Below are positions 47,584 through 60,868 of a stretch of DNA of 64,000 bases, in pieces. The notes beneath the pieces are model-generated. The model did no database searches. It was not told where the DNA came from and saw only the letters and a list, made by a program, of their open reading frames with translations. The position numbers and the translations under genes are program-made. Each line of letters starts with the position of its first letter. Position 1 is the stretch's first letter. Source of the stretch: Culex pipiens pallens (lineage: Eukaryota; Arthropoda; Insecta; Diptera; Culicidae); assembly GCF_016801865.2 (NCBI RefSeq), contig NC_068937.1:11589605-11653604 (forward strand), written 5' to 3'.

Positions 47584-50500
47584 TGACAAAATTAACAAAA
47601 TTATCGAAATTGACAAAATTGACAAAATTGACAAAATTGACAAAATTGACAAAATTGACAAAATTGACAAAATTGACAAAATTGACAAAATTGACAAAAT
47701 TGACAAAATTGACAAAATTGACAAAATTGACAAAATTGACAAAATTGACAAAATTGACAAAATTGACAAAATTGACAAAATTGACAAAATTGACAAAATT
47801 GACAAAATTAACAATATTGACAAAATTGACAAAATTGACAAAATTGACAAAATTGACAAAATTGACAAAATTGACAAAATTGACAAAATTGACAAAATTG
47901 ACAAAATTGACAAAATTGACAAAATTGACAAAATTGACAAAATTGACAAAATTGACAAAATTGACAAAATTGACAAAATTGACAAAATTGACAAAATTGA
48001 CAAAATTGACAAAATTGACAAAATTGACAAAATTGACAAAAATGACAAAATTGACAATAATGACAAAATCAACCAAATTGACAAAATTGACAAAATTATC
48101 GAAATTGACAAAATTGACAAAATTGACAAAATTGACAAAATTGACAAAATTGACAAAATTGACAAAATTGACAAAATTGACAAAATTGACAAAATTGACA
48201 AAATTGACAAAATTGACAAAATTGACAAAATTGACAAAATTGACAAAATTGACAAAATTGACAAAATTGACAAAATTAACAAAATTAACAAAATTGACAA
48301 AATTGACAAAATTGACAAAATTGACAAAATTGACAAAATTGACAAAATTGACAAAATTGACAAAATTGACAAAATTGACAAAATTGACAAAATTGACAAA
48401 ATTGACAAAATTGACAAAATTGACAAAATTGACAAAATTGACAAAATTGACAAAATTGACAAAATTGACAAAATTGACAAAATTGACAAAATTGACAAAA
48501 ATGACAAAATTGACAATAATGACAAAATCAACCAAATTGACAAAATTGACAAAATTGACAAAATTGACAAAATTGACAAAATTGACAAAATTGACAAAAT
48601 TGACAAAATTGACAAAATTGACAAAATTGACAAAATTGACAAATTTGACAAATTTGACAAAATTGACAAAATTGACAAAATTGACAAAATTGACAAAATT
48701 GACAAAATTGACAAAATTGACAAAATTGACAAAATTGACAAAATTGACAAAATTGACAAAATTGACAAAATTGACAAAATTGACAAAATTGACAAAATTG
48801 ACAAAATTGACAAAATTGACAAAATTGACAAAATTGACAAAATTGACAAAATTGACAAAATTGACAAAATTGACAAAATTGACAAAATTGACAAAATTGA
48901 CAAAATTGACAAAATTGACAAAATTGACAAAATTGACAAAATTGACAAAATTGACAAAATTGACAAAATTGACAAAATTGACAAAATTGACAAAATTGAC
49001 AAAATTGACAAAATTGACAAAATTGACAAAATTGACAAAATTGACAAAATTGACAAAATTGACAAAATTGACAAAATTGACAAAATTGACAAAATTGACA
49101 AAATTGACAAAATTGAAAAAATTGAAAAAATTGACAAAATTGACAAAATTGACAAAATTGACCAAATTGACAAAATTGACAAAATTGACAAAATTGACAA
49201 AATTGACAAAATTGACAAAATTGACAAAATTGACAAAATTGACAAAATTGACAAAATTAACAAAATTAACAAAATTGACAAAATTGACAAAATTGACAAA
49301 ATTGACAAAATTGACAAAATTGACAAAATTGACAAAATTGACAAAATTGACAAAATTGACAAAATTGACAAAATTGACAAAATTGACAAAAATGACAAAA
49401 TTGACAATAATGACAAAATCAACCAAATTGACAAAATTGACAAAATTGACAAAATTGACAAAATTGACAAAATTGACAAAATTGACAAAATTGACAAAAT
49501 TGACAAAATTGACAAAATTGACAAAATTGACAAATTTGACAAATTTGACAAAATTGACAAAATTGACAAAATTGACAAAATTGACAAAATTGACAAAATT
49601 GACAAAATTGACAAAATTGCCAAAATTGACAAAATTGACAAAATTGACAAAATTGACAAAATTGACAAAATTGACAAAATTGACAAAATTGACAAAATTG
49701 ACAAAATTGACAAAATTGACAAAATTGACAAAATTGACAAAATTGACAAAATTGACAAAATTGACAAAATTGACAAAATTGACAAAATTGACAAAATTGA
49801 CAAAATTGACAAAATTGACAAAATTGACAAAATTGACAAAATTGACAAAATTGACAAAATTGACAAAATTGACAAAATTGACAAAATTGACAAAATTGAC
49901 AAAATTGACAAAATTGACAAAATTGACAAAATTGACAAAATTGACAAAATTGACAAAATTGACAAAATTGACAAAATTGACAAAATTGACAAAATTGACA
50001 AAATTGACAAAATTGACAAAATTGACAAAATTGACAAAATTGACAAAATTGACAAAATTGAAAAAATTGAAAAAATTGACAAAATTGACAAAATTGACAA
50101 AATTGACCAAATTGACAAAATTGACAAAATTGACAAAATTGACAAAATTGACAAAATTGACAAAATTGACAAAATTGACAAAATTGACAAAATTGACAAA
50201 ATTGACAAAATTGACAAAATTGACAAAATTAACAAAATTAACAAAATTGACAAAATTGACAAAATTGACAAAATTGACAAAATTGACAAAATTGACAAAA
50301 TTGACAAAATTGACAAAATTGACAAAATTGACAAAATTGAAAAAATTGAAAAAATTGACAAAATTGACAAAATTGACAAAATTGACCAAATTGACAAAAT
50401 TGACAAAATTGACAAAATTGACAAAATTGACAAAATTGACAAAATTGACAAAATTGACAAAATTGACAAAATTGACAAAATTGACAAAATTGACAAAATT

Positions 50501-51490
50501 GACAAAATTGACAAAATTGACAAAATTAACAAAATTAACAAAATTGACAAAATTGACAAAATTGACAAAATTGACAAAATTGACAAAATTGACAAAATTG
50601 ACAAAATTGACAAAATTGACAAAATTGACAAAATTGACAAAATTGACAAAATTGACAAAATTGACAAAATTGACAAAATTGACAAAATTGACAAAATTGA
50701 CAAAATTGACAAAATTGACAAAATTGACAAAATTGACAAAATTGACAAAATTGACAAAATTGACAAAATTGACAAAATTGACAAAATTGACAAAATTGAC
50801 AAAATTGACAAAATTGACAAAATTGACAAAATTGACAAAATTGACAAAATTGACAAAATTGACAAAATTGACAAAATTGACAAAATTGACAAATTTGACA
50901 AAATTGACAAAATTGACAAAATTGACAAAATTGACAAAATTGACAAAATTGACAAAATTGACAAAATTGACAAAATTGACAAAATTGACAAAATTGACAA
51001 AATTGACAAAATTGACAAAATTGACAAAATTGCCAAAATTGACAAAATTGACAAAATTGACAAAATTGACAAAATTGACAAAATTGACAAAATTGACAAA
51101 ATTGACAAAATTGACAAAATTGACAAAATTGACAAAATTGACAAAATTGACAAAATTGACAAAATTGACAAAATTGACAAAATTGACAAAATTGACAAAA
51201 TTGACAAAATTGACAAAATTGACAAAATTGACAAAATTGACAAAATTGACAAAATTGACAAAATTGACAAAATTGACAAAATTGACAAAATTGACAAAAT
51301 TGACAAAATTGACAAAATTGACAAAATTGACAAAATTGACAAAATTGACAAAATTGACAAAATTGACAAAATTGACAAAATTGACAAAATTGACAAAATT
51401 GACAAAATTGACAAAATTGACAAAATTGACAAAATTGACAATAATGACAAAATCAACCAAATTGACAAAATTGACAAAATTGACAAAATT
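47584..51490 (-). repeat. Minisatellite array E, 3.9 kb of AAAATTGAC with higher-order repeats
   Basis: About 434 units. Ordered variant markers reveal higher-order structure: paired AAAATTAAC at 48276, 49257, 50229 and 50526; GACAATAATGAC plus AATCAACC at 48050, 48510, 49400 and 51437; paired GACAAATTT at 48640 and 49530; paired TTGAAAAAA with a following TTGACCAAA at 49114, 50060 and 50338. Block 48276-49257 and block 49257-50229 show the same marker order. The 1,580- and 1,437-codon plus-strand frames and the two 1,325-codon minus-strand frames are period effects. Confidence 0.97.
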
Positions 51491-51736
51491 GGCAAAATCA
51501 ACCAAATCAAAAAAATCAATAAAATCAACAAAATCAACAAAATTACACAAAATCACACAAAATCACACAAGATCACACAAAATCACACAAAATCACACAA
51601 AATCACACAACATCACACAAAATCACACAAAACCACACAAAATCACACAAAATCACACAAAATCACACAAAATCACACAACATCACACAACATCACACAA
51701 AATTGACAAAACCAACATAATAAACAAAAACAACTA
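51491..51736 (-). repeat. 10-bp CACACAAAAT block, right flank of array E
   Basis: A few AAAATCAAC-like units (51495-51540) lead into about 17 CACACAAAAT units with GATCACACAA and CATCACACAA variants, ending at ACCAACATAATAAAC. Array E is therefore bracketed by 10-bp units on both sides, unlike the others. Confidence 0.92.
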
Positions 51737-52544
51737 AATGATTAAAAACTGTTTTTAATTTATTTTAAATCGATCATGTTTCAAGTCAAATCCCAAAATT
51801 TTCTCCTTTAAATTGCAAATCATCTGCCAGCCCGTTTCTGCATTATTAAACAGATTAGCTCTGCAGTAATTTGAATAAACTGTGCTTATATGTGACTGTG
51901 CTTTCCCCAAATCTCTCCACACTCAGCAGCAGCCCTCACATAAATCATGCATCAGCTGGTGTCGGCCTGGTTGAAAAACACGATAAAATCACGTCATTTG
52001 CTAATTTTACGAGCCTCTTCAAACAATGAAACGGGAGGATTCTTCCCTTCCTCTCAAAATAAGGGAGTGTCCATTATCAAAACGATAATTACTTTTCATA
52101 CACAGAGAGAGCAGAGATTTTCTGCACACTTCAGCATCCTGGTTACAACATTTTTGGGGATGGGATGATCTTTACTGGTTACGACTTTTCAATGGGATTT
52201 TTGGGAAAATTGACCCATTTCCGTCGGCTTAGTCGGCTCTAAATCGGGGATTTTTTTCCCACCTTCCGCTCGTAACCGATAAAAATAAACGGAATGAACC
52301 CATTTAACGGGGTGAAATAATGGGGTTTTCCCCCAGGATAAGTCGCTTAATTAAACCCCGTTTTCTTGGGATTTGGCCAGCGCGAATGTAGGGAAATCCA
52401 ACAGGGGAAGATTAATGACTTCGTTCGGGGCGTTCAGACACGGTGTTCATAAATTGTGGAATCTCACCTGTGGAAAAAGAATGATTTTTTTTCTGCGAGA
52501 AATATATTATCTTTGATATGATAGAGCGTTGCACATTAGACTGA
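51737..52544. other. Low-copy intron sequence
   Basis: Mixed composition with GC-richer 51880-52450. No gene recognised; the open frame 51947-52168 has no motif. Confidence 0.5.
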
Positions 52545-53600
52545 TTCAAAAAAAAATACAAAGAATGCAGAATTGTTTAATTTTTTGCCCACCAGATGTC
52601 GTTACAAGCGTCAAATTTTCTTCATTTTTCGAAATCTGGCTTCATAAAGATACACTGAACAACTTTGTCGAAGATCGCAAAGCGATTGGACGTCTTCCTG
52701 AAGAGTTATGGAGAAAAAACTAGTTTTGTGGGGCATTCCACTGCAGGGTGAAATGGGCATCTCGTAAAAAAAACTCCAAAACTCTAGTTGTCAAATTTGT
52801 GTTGAAATTTTTGATTAATTTTAATTTAAAATAACCCATCTAAATCGATGCGAAAAAAAGTGAAAAATTGCAACAACAAAAAATAACGAAAATGACCATT
52901 TAACCCTTAATAAGATTGTCCCACTACAACTGTCACAAATCAATAACTTTGTAGGATGAGCTCCTATCGATTAGCGATCTTCAGCCAAGTTGTTCAGTAA
53001 ACCTTGAAGAAACTATTTGCGATTGAGTCAAGAAATTTAGTTATGAAAAACGACCTCTAGCGGAAGAAAATCATTAAAACACAGTATAACGGAGTTTGTT
53101 TCCACTTTTGCCCACCAGACGTCGTTGTAAACTTTTCCAATTGACAGAAAATAGTTGCTTGATGATTCAGTGAGCAACTTTGTTGAAAACTGCAACCCGA
53201 TTGGACGTCACCCTGAAGAGTTGTGGAGAAATAACTTGTTTTGTGGGACAATTCTTTGAAGGGTAAAATGGGCACCAACTTATGTTCTTAATCTTTTGAT
53301 GTCAAATTCGACTGAGCAATTCCAATTCATTTTTTTGCTACACAAACTAAATTTATTTAAACAATAATTACTTCATTCAAACAGTTTAAAAATACATTGT
53401 GATGCTCAATTAACACCAAAAAGGATTGCCCCCATCTAAACTGTAATAAGACTTCAACTCTTCAGGATTAGGTCCAATCGAGTTGTGATCTTCGACAAAG
53501 TTGATTAGTGGCCTCTACAGTATCTTTTTTCGATTGTAATACGCAATTCTGCCTACAATAACGACCTCTAACGGTAAAATTAGGAAACAGCTAAACTTCT
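52545..53600. repeat. Tandem pair of an inverted-repeat unit, about 520 bp each
   Basis: TTTTGCCCACCAGA(T/C)GTCGTT occurs at 52584 and 53107, and CGACCTCTA(G/A)CGG at 53050 and 53563, giving a direct repeat of about 515-523 bp. Each unit also contains an inverted pair: ACTGAACAACTTTGTCGAAG (52655) against the complement of CTTCAGCCAAGTTGTTCAGT (52979). Shared phrases include GATTGGACGTC and AGAGTT(A/G)TGGAGAAA. Noncoding; nature unknown, probably a transposable-element derivative. Confidence 0.8.
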
Positions 53601-54143
53601 CATGAAATCTTAACTCAAAATTGAACCAGTCTTTTGACAAAACCTCCGAACAGAAAAACCAACATAACGCAAATCTTTCAAGAAAGAGAATCCCCCACGT
53701 GGGTAGCTACATTTGCACGTGGCCCTAGCTTTCTTTCTTCTTTTTCTGCCGCCAAAAGTAGATCATAAATCTCGGAATTGAATTCGAATCGTTGAAATAA
53801 AGGCCAATAGGCAGGAGACGCCACCGCTCGTCGTTTTGTTCACCAGAAGAAGAAAGGCCCGAAGAAAAATGATCAGGATAATAAGAGGATATCAATATTC
53901 GCCCCCTCCCACCTGATGATGACGGCGAATTGTTGATTAGGTTGTTCGCTCTGACGGTTTGCGTGATTTGCAAGGTGGCAACAGGAGCCCCCTGTTTTCG
54001 TGGGCTTGGGCAATTGATGAGGTTAATTTTAGCCTGGAGGTGGTTTCGTGGAATTGACAGGCTACAGCAAGTTGGAACATTTCAATCTTCTCCCGTTACA
54101 AATGGGAACATCAACTTGATGAAGTCTACAAATTGTTGAGAGC
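53601..54143. other. Low-copy intron sequence
   Basis: No gene recognised. The minus-strand frame 53725-53973 and plus-strand frame 53930-54139 have no motifs. Confidence 0.5.
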
Positions 54144-54597
54144 AAACAAAATCACAAGAGAACACACAAAAATTTCACAAAATCACATAAAAATCACACA
54201 AAATCACACAAAATCGCACAAGATCACACAAAATCACACAAAATCACACAAAATTACACAAAATCACACAAAAACACACAAAATCACACAAAATTAAACA
54301 AAATCACACAAAATCACACAAAAAATCACACAAAATCACGCAAAAAATGACACAAAATCAAACAAAATCACACAAAATCACACAAAATCACTCAAAATCA
54401 CTCAAAATCACACAAAATCACTCAAAGTCAAACAAAATCACACAAAATCACTCAAAATCACTCAAAATCACTCAAAATCACACAAAATCACACAATATCA
54501 CACAAAATCACACAAAATCACACAAAATCACACAAAATCACACAAAATCACACAAAATCACACAAAATCACAAAAAAATTACACAAAACTGACAACA
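54144..54597 (-). repeat. 10-bp minisatellite CACACAAAAT, flank of array F
   Basis: About 43 units with variants CTCAAAATCA, AACAAAATCA and occasional extra A. It joins the 9-bp array F. On the TTTTGTCAA strand it is downstream of the 9-bp units. Confidence 0.95.
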
Positions 54598-57500
54598 AAA
54601 TTGACAAAATTGACAAAATTGACAAAATTGACAAAATTGATCAAATTGACAAAATTGACAAAATTGACAAAATTGACAAAATTGACAAAATTGACAAAAT
54701 TGACAAAATTGACAAAATTGACAAAATTGACAAAATTGACAAAATTGACAAAATTGACAAAATTGACAAAATTGACAAATTTGACAAAATTGACAAAATT
54801 GACAAAATTGACAAAATTGACAAAATTGACAAAATTGACAAAATTGACAAAATTGACAAAATTGACAAAATTGACAAAATTGACAAAATTGACAAAATTG
54901 ACAAAATTGACAAAATTGACAAAATTGACAAAATTGACAAAATTGACAAAATTGACAAAATTGACAAAATTGACAAAATTGACAAAATTGACAAAATTGA
55001 CAAAATTGACAAAATTGACAAAATTGACAAAATTGACAAAATTGACAAAATTGACAAAATTGACAAAATTGACAAAATTGACAAAATTGACAAAATTGAC
55101 AAAATTGACAAAATTGACAAAATTGACAAAATTGACAAAATTGACAAAATTGACAAAATTGACAAAATTGACAAAATTGACAAAATTGACAAAATTGACA
55201 AAATTGACAAAATTGACAAAATTGACAAATTGACAAAATTGACAAAATTGACAAAATTGACAAAATTGACAAAATTGACAAAATTGACAAAATTGACAAA
55301 ATTGACAAAATTGACAAAATTGACAAAATTGACAAAATTGACAAAATTGACAAAATTGACAAAATTGACAAAATTGACAAAATTGACAAAATTGACAAAA
55401 TTGACAAAATTGACAAAATTGACAAAATTGACAAAATTGACAAAATTGACAAAATTGACAAAATTGACAAAATTGACAAAATTGACAAAATTGACAAAAT
55501 TGACAAAATTGACAAAATTGACAAAATTGACAAAATTGACAAAATTGACAAAATTGACAAAATTGACAAAATTGACAAAATTGACAAAATTGACAAAATT
55601 GACAAAATTGACAAAATTGACAAAATTTACAAAATTGACAAAATTGACAAAATTGACAAAATTTACAAAATTGACAAAATTGACAAAATTGACAAAATTG
55701 ACAAAATTGACAAAATTGACAAAATTGACAAAATTGACAAAATTGACAAAATTGACAAAATTGACAAAATTGACAAAATTGACAAAATTGACAAAATTGA
55801 CAAAATTGACAAAATTGACAAAATTGACAAAATTGACAAAATTGACAAAATTGACAAAATTGACAAAATTGACAAAATTGACAAAATTGACAAAATTGAC
55901 AAAATTGACAAAATTGATCAAATTGACAAAATTGACAAAATTGACAAAATTGACAAAATTGACAAAATTGACAAAATTGACAAAATTGACAAAATTGACA
56001 AAATTGACAAAATTGACAAAATTGACAAAATTGACAAAATTGACAAAATTGACAAAATTGACAAATTTGACAAAATTGACAAAATTGACAAAATTGACAA
56101 AATTGACAAAATTGACAAAATTGACAAAATTGACAAAATTGACAAAATTGACAAAATTGACAAAATTGACAAAATTGACAAAATTGACAAAATTGACAAA
56201 ATTGACAAAATTGACAAAATTGACAAAATTGACAAAATTGACAAAATTGACAAAATTGACAAAATTGACAAAATTTACAAAATTGACAAAATTGACAAAA
56301 TTGACAAAATTGACAAAATTGACAAAATTGACAAAATTGACAAAATTGACAAAATTGACAAAATTGACAAAATTGACAAAATTGACAAAATTGACAAAAT
56401 TGACAAAATTGACAAAATTGACAAAATTGACAAAATTGACAAAATTGACAAAATTGACAAAATTGACAAAATTGACAAAATTGACAAAATTGACAAAATT
56501 GACAAAATTGACAAAATTGACAAAATTGACAAAATTGACAAAATTGACAAAATTGACAAAATTGACAAAATTGACAAAATTGACAAAATTGACAAAATTG
56601 ACAAAATTGACAAAATTGACAAAATTGACAAAATTGACAAAATTGACAAAATTGACAAAATTGACAAAATTGACAAAATTGACAAAATTGACAAAATTGA
56701 CAAAATTGACAAAATTGACAAAATTGACAAAATTGACAAAATTGACAAAATTGACAAAATTGACAAAATTGACAAAATTGACAAAATTGACAAAATTGAC
56801 AAAATTGACAAAATTGACAAAATTGACAAAATTGACAAAATTGACAAAATTGACAAAATTGACAAAATTGACAAAATTGACAAAATTGACAAAATTGACA
56901 AAATTGACAAAATTGACAAAATTGACAAAATTGACAAAATTGACAAAATTGACAAAATTGACAAAATTGACAAAATTGACAAAATTGACAAAATTGACAA
57001 AATTGACAAAATTGACAAAATTGACAAAATTGACAAAATTGACAAAATTGACAAAATTGACAAAATTGACAAAATTGACAAAATTGACAAAATTGACAAA
57101 ATTGACAAAATTGACAAAATTGACAAAATTGACAAAATTGACAAAATTGACAAAATTGACAAAATTGACAAAATTGACAAAATTGACAAAATTGACAAAA
57201 TTGACAAAATTGACAAAATTGACAAAATTGACAAAATTGACAAAATTGACAAAATTGACAAAATTGACAAAATTGACAAAATTGACAAAATTGACAAAAT
57301 TGACAAAATTGACAAAATTGACAAAATTGACAAAATTGACAAAATTGACAAAATTGACAAAATTGACAAAATTGACAAAATTGACAAAATTGACAAAATT
57401 GACAAAATTGACAAAATTTACAAAATTTACAAAATTGACAAAATTGACAAAATTGACAAAATTGACAAAATTGACAAAATTGACAAAATTGACAAAATTG

Positions 57501-58356
57501 ACAAAATTGACAAAATTGACAAAATTGACAAAATTGACAAAATTGACAAAATTGACAAAATTGACAAAATTGACAAAATTGACAAAATTGACAAAATTGA
57601 CAAAATTGACAAAATTGACAAAATTGACAAAATTGACAAAATTGACAAAATTTACAAAATTGACAAAATGACAAAATTTACAAAATTTACAAAATTGACA
57701 AAATTGACAAAATTGACAAAATTGACAAAATTGACAAAATTGACAAAATTGACAAAATTGACAAAATTGACAAAATTGACAAAATTGACAAAATTGACAA
57801 AATTGACAAAATTGACAAAATTGACAAAATTGACAAAATTGACAAAATTGACAAAATTGACAAAATTGACAAAATTGACAAAATTGACAAAATTGACAAA
57901 ATTGACAAAATTGACAAAATTGACAAAATTGACAAAATTGACAAAATTGACAAAATTGACAAAATTGACAAAATTGACAAAATTGACAAAATTGACAAAA
58001 TTGACAAAATTTACAAAATTGACAAAATTGACAAAATTGACAAAATTGACAAAATTGACAAAATTGACAAAATTGACAAAATTGACAAAATTGACAAAAT
58101 TGACAAAATTGACAAAATTGACAAAATTGACAAAATTGACAAAATTGACAAAATTGACAAAATTGACAAAATTGACAAAATTGACAAAATTGACAAAATT
58201 GACAAAATTGACAAAATTGACAAAATTGACAAAATTGACAAAATTGACAAAATTGACAAAATTGACAAAATTGACAAAATTGTTAAAATTGACAAAATTG
58301 ACAAAATTGACAAAATTGACAAAATTGACAAAATTGACCAAATTTACAAAATTGTT
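54598..58356 (-). repeat. Minisatellite array F, 3.8 kb of AAAATTGAC
   Basis: About 417 units, highly homogeneous. Variants: TTGATCAAA (54638, 55916), GACAAATTT (54776, 56065), single 8-bp unit at 55228, AAAATTTAC at 55624, 55660, 56273, 57416-57430, 57650-57685 and 58010, and TTGTTAAAA near 58280. TTGATCAAA is followed by GACAAATTT after 138 and 149 bp, hinting at a duplicated block 1,278-1,289 bp apart. The open frames over it are period effects. Confidence 0.97.
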
Positions 58357-59506
58357 AAATTGATAGATTGTTCAATTTTTAGAATGACTTTTATTCATTT
58401 AATTTTCCTTACCACAAAAATTCCACGAGATCAACCTATATCTGGTTAAGGTTCATCTTTCCCAAAACAAAAAAAAAAATAACAAGTCCAAATCTGAATC
58501 GTATTGCATCCCTCTTTTCACCAAATCTCCCCTCCGCAAAACCACTTCAAAGGTAAATGTTTTTCCTCGATTTGGCCATCGCCACCTCCACCTCTCAAGC
58601 CAAAAAAAAGACCTTTTATTGGCTTTTCCAGCCACTTTTCCACGGCTGATCTGATCTGAGCGGCGGTCGGGGCTCTTTTCCGGGAAAAAAGCCAAAAACG
58701 AACCAAAAATAAACAGACAAACCGTTGGCGTTGGCCGGGGCAGGCAAATCCTAATCGTTTTACTGCCCCCAGCAGCAGTGCCCACCTTCAGGCGTTTTTC
58801 TTTTTGGGCAAATAGCCTCTTTCCCTGCACAACGATAATAATCGTTGGCCGCCTTTCCTTTCGGCCGAGCATTAGCATAAATATTCCAGCCAAAAACGTT
58901 TTGAACCAGGTTCGGCCTCCCGTTTTTTTGTCTTCTTGCTTTTTATTTGCCTCAAGAAGAAAAACAAGAAAGAAACCTTTAAGGCTCAATGTCACGCCGA
59001 TTTGTGACCTCCACCTTTCTTGTGCGCCCCTCGCAAAAAAGGATACCTGAAGAAAACGAAGGGCAATCAGATAAGGACACTTGAGATGAATTTAAAAGAC
59101 TTGCCGCACCGGTTCTGGCGCGAGAAAAAAAGAAGGCTACCTTAAGGAGTAAGAAGAAGCGCCGAAAGAGGCTCCGCATATGTACTAAACTAATCAGCAT
59201 AAACAGCATCTCGTCATCATCATTGTCGGCAACATCAGCTGAGCACTCGGTCGTTTAAGGGGCGTTGTTTGCATTTTATTTCCGCGTAACAAAGTGAAAC
59301 AAGGTTTTTTGGGGTTTTTTTCTGCGATGTTGGAGGAAATTGTGGGTTCTGCAGAAGTGACTTGGAAAGTGTGTATTCTTGAAAATGTTTGAATTTTTGG
59401 GGTGACCAATTTTTAGAAAACATTTGAAAAAAAAAAAAAATACAAAATGACACCTCAACTACGAACTTCAATAACAAAATATTCTGAACGTTTACACAGA
59501 TGTGAT
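58357..59506. other. Low-copy, GC-richer spacer between inverted arrays F and G
   Basis: Intron sequence with moderate GC at 58490-59240. Overlapping open frames on both strands (for example 58453-58995 minus, 180 codons) lack any recognisable motif. It would be the loop if arrays F and G pair. Confidence 0.5.
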
Positions 59507-59990
59507 TTTTTGTCAATTTTATCAATTTTGTGTGATTTTGTGTGGTTTTGTGTGGTTTTGTGTGATTTTGTCAATTTGTCATGTTTGTAAATTTTGTCAA
59601 TTTTGTTAATTTTGTCAATTTTGTCAATTTTTTTCAATTTTTTTCAATTTTGTCAATTTTGTCAATTTTGTCAATTTTGTCAATTTTGTCAATTTTGTCA
59701 ATTTTGTCAATTTTATCAATTTTGTCAATTTTGTCAATTTTGTCAATTTTGTCAATTTTGTCAATTTTGTCAATTTTGTCAATTTTGTCAATTTTGTCAA
59801 TTTTGTCAATTTTGTCAATTTTGTCAATTTTGTCAATTTTGTCAATTTTGTCAATTTTGTCAATTTTGTCAATTTTGTCAATTTTGTCAATTTTGTCAAT
59901 TTTGTCAATTTTGTCAATTTTGTCAATTTTGTCAATTTTGTCAATTTTGTCAATTTTGTCAATTTTGTCAAGTTTGTCAATTTTTGTAAA
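59507..59990 (+). repeat. Minisatellite array G, 9-bp units TTTTGTCAA
   Basis: Starts with a few TGTGATTTTG/TGTGGTTTTG units (59525-59570), then about 45 TTTTGTCAA units with TTTTTTCAA variants at 59625-59650. Opposite orientation to array F. Confidence 0.95.
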
Positions 59991-60734
59991 TTTTTGTCAA
60001 TTTTTGTCAATTTTTGTCGATTTTTGTCGATTTTTGTCAATTTTTGTCAATTTTTGTCAATTTATGTCATTTTTTGTCAATTTTTGTCATTTTTTGTTGA
60101 TTTTGTCAATTTTGTCAATTTGTCAATTTTTGTCAATTTATGTTAATTTTTGTCATTGTTTGTCAATTTACGTTAATTTTTGTCATTTTTTGTCGATTTT
60201 TGTCAATTTATGTCATTTTTTGTAATTTTATGTCAAGTTTTGTAATTTTTTGTCAATTTTTGTCAATTTTTGTCAATTTTTGTCAATTTTTGTCAATTTT
60301 TGTCAATTTTTGTCAATTTTTGTCAATTTTTGTCAATTTTTGTCAATTTTTGTCAATTTTTGTCAATTTTTGTCAATTTTTGTCAATTTTTGTCAATTTT
60401 TGTCAATTTTTGTCAATTTTTGTCAATTTTTGTCAATTTTTGTCAATTTTTGTCAATTTTTGTCAATTTTTGTCAATTTTTGTCAATTTTTGTCAATTTT
60501 TGTCAACTTTTGTCAATTTTTGAAAAATTTTGTCAATTTTTGTAATTTTTTTTCAACTTTTGTCAATTTTTGTCAATTTTAGTAAATTTTTGTAAATTTT
60601 TGTAAATTTTTGTAAATTTTTGTCAATTTTTGTAAATTTTTGTCAATTTTTGTAAATTTGTAAATTTTTGTAAATTTTTGTAAATTGTTGTAAATTTTTG
60701 TAAATTTTTGTAAATTTTTATCAATTTTTGTCAA
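59991..60734 (+). repeat. 10-bp derivative CAATTTTTGT and AAATTTTTGT
   Basis: The 9-bp unit has gained one T. From 60245 to 60520 it is almost perfect CAATTTTTGT; 59991-60244 is mixed with CATTTTTTGT, TTATGT and CGATTTTTGT; 60580-60734 is mostly AAATTTTTGT. A 10-bp period with T5 tracts each turn is seen. Open frames in all three plus frames result from the repeat. Confidence 0.95.
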
Positions 60735-60868
60735 TTTTTGTCAATTTTGTCAATTTTGTCAATTTTGCCAATTTTGTCAATTTTGTCAATTTTGTAAATT
60801 TTGTCAATTTTGTCAATTTTGTCAATTTTGTCAATTTTGTCAATTTTGTCAATTTTGTCAATTTTGTT
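60735..60868 (+). repeat. Return of the 9-bp unit TTTTGTCAA
   Basis: About 14 units of TTTTGTCAA with one GCCAA and one GTAAA variant, after the 10-bp derivative. Confidence 0.93.

Noticed and set aside
58453..58995. 180-codon minus-strand frame
   Set aside because: Competing frames on both strands, low-complexity Lys/Arg/Phe content and no family motif; treated as low-copy intron sequence.
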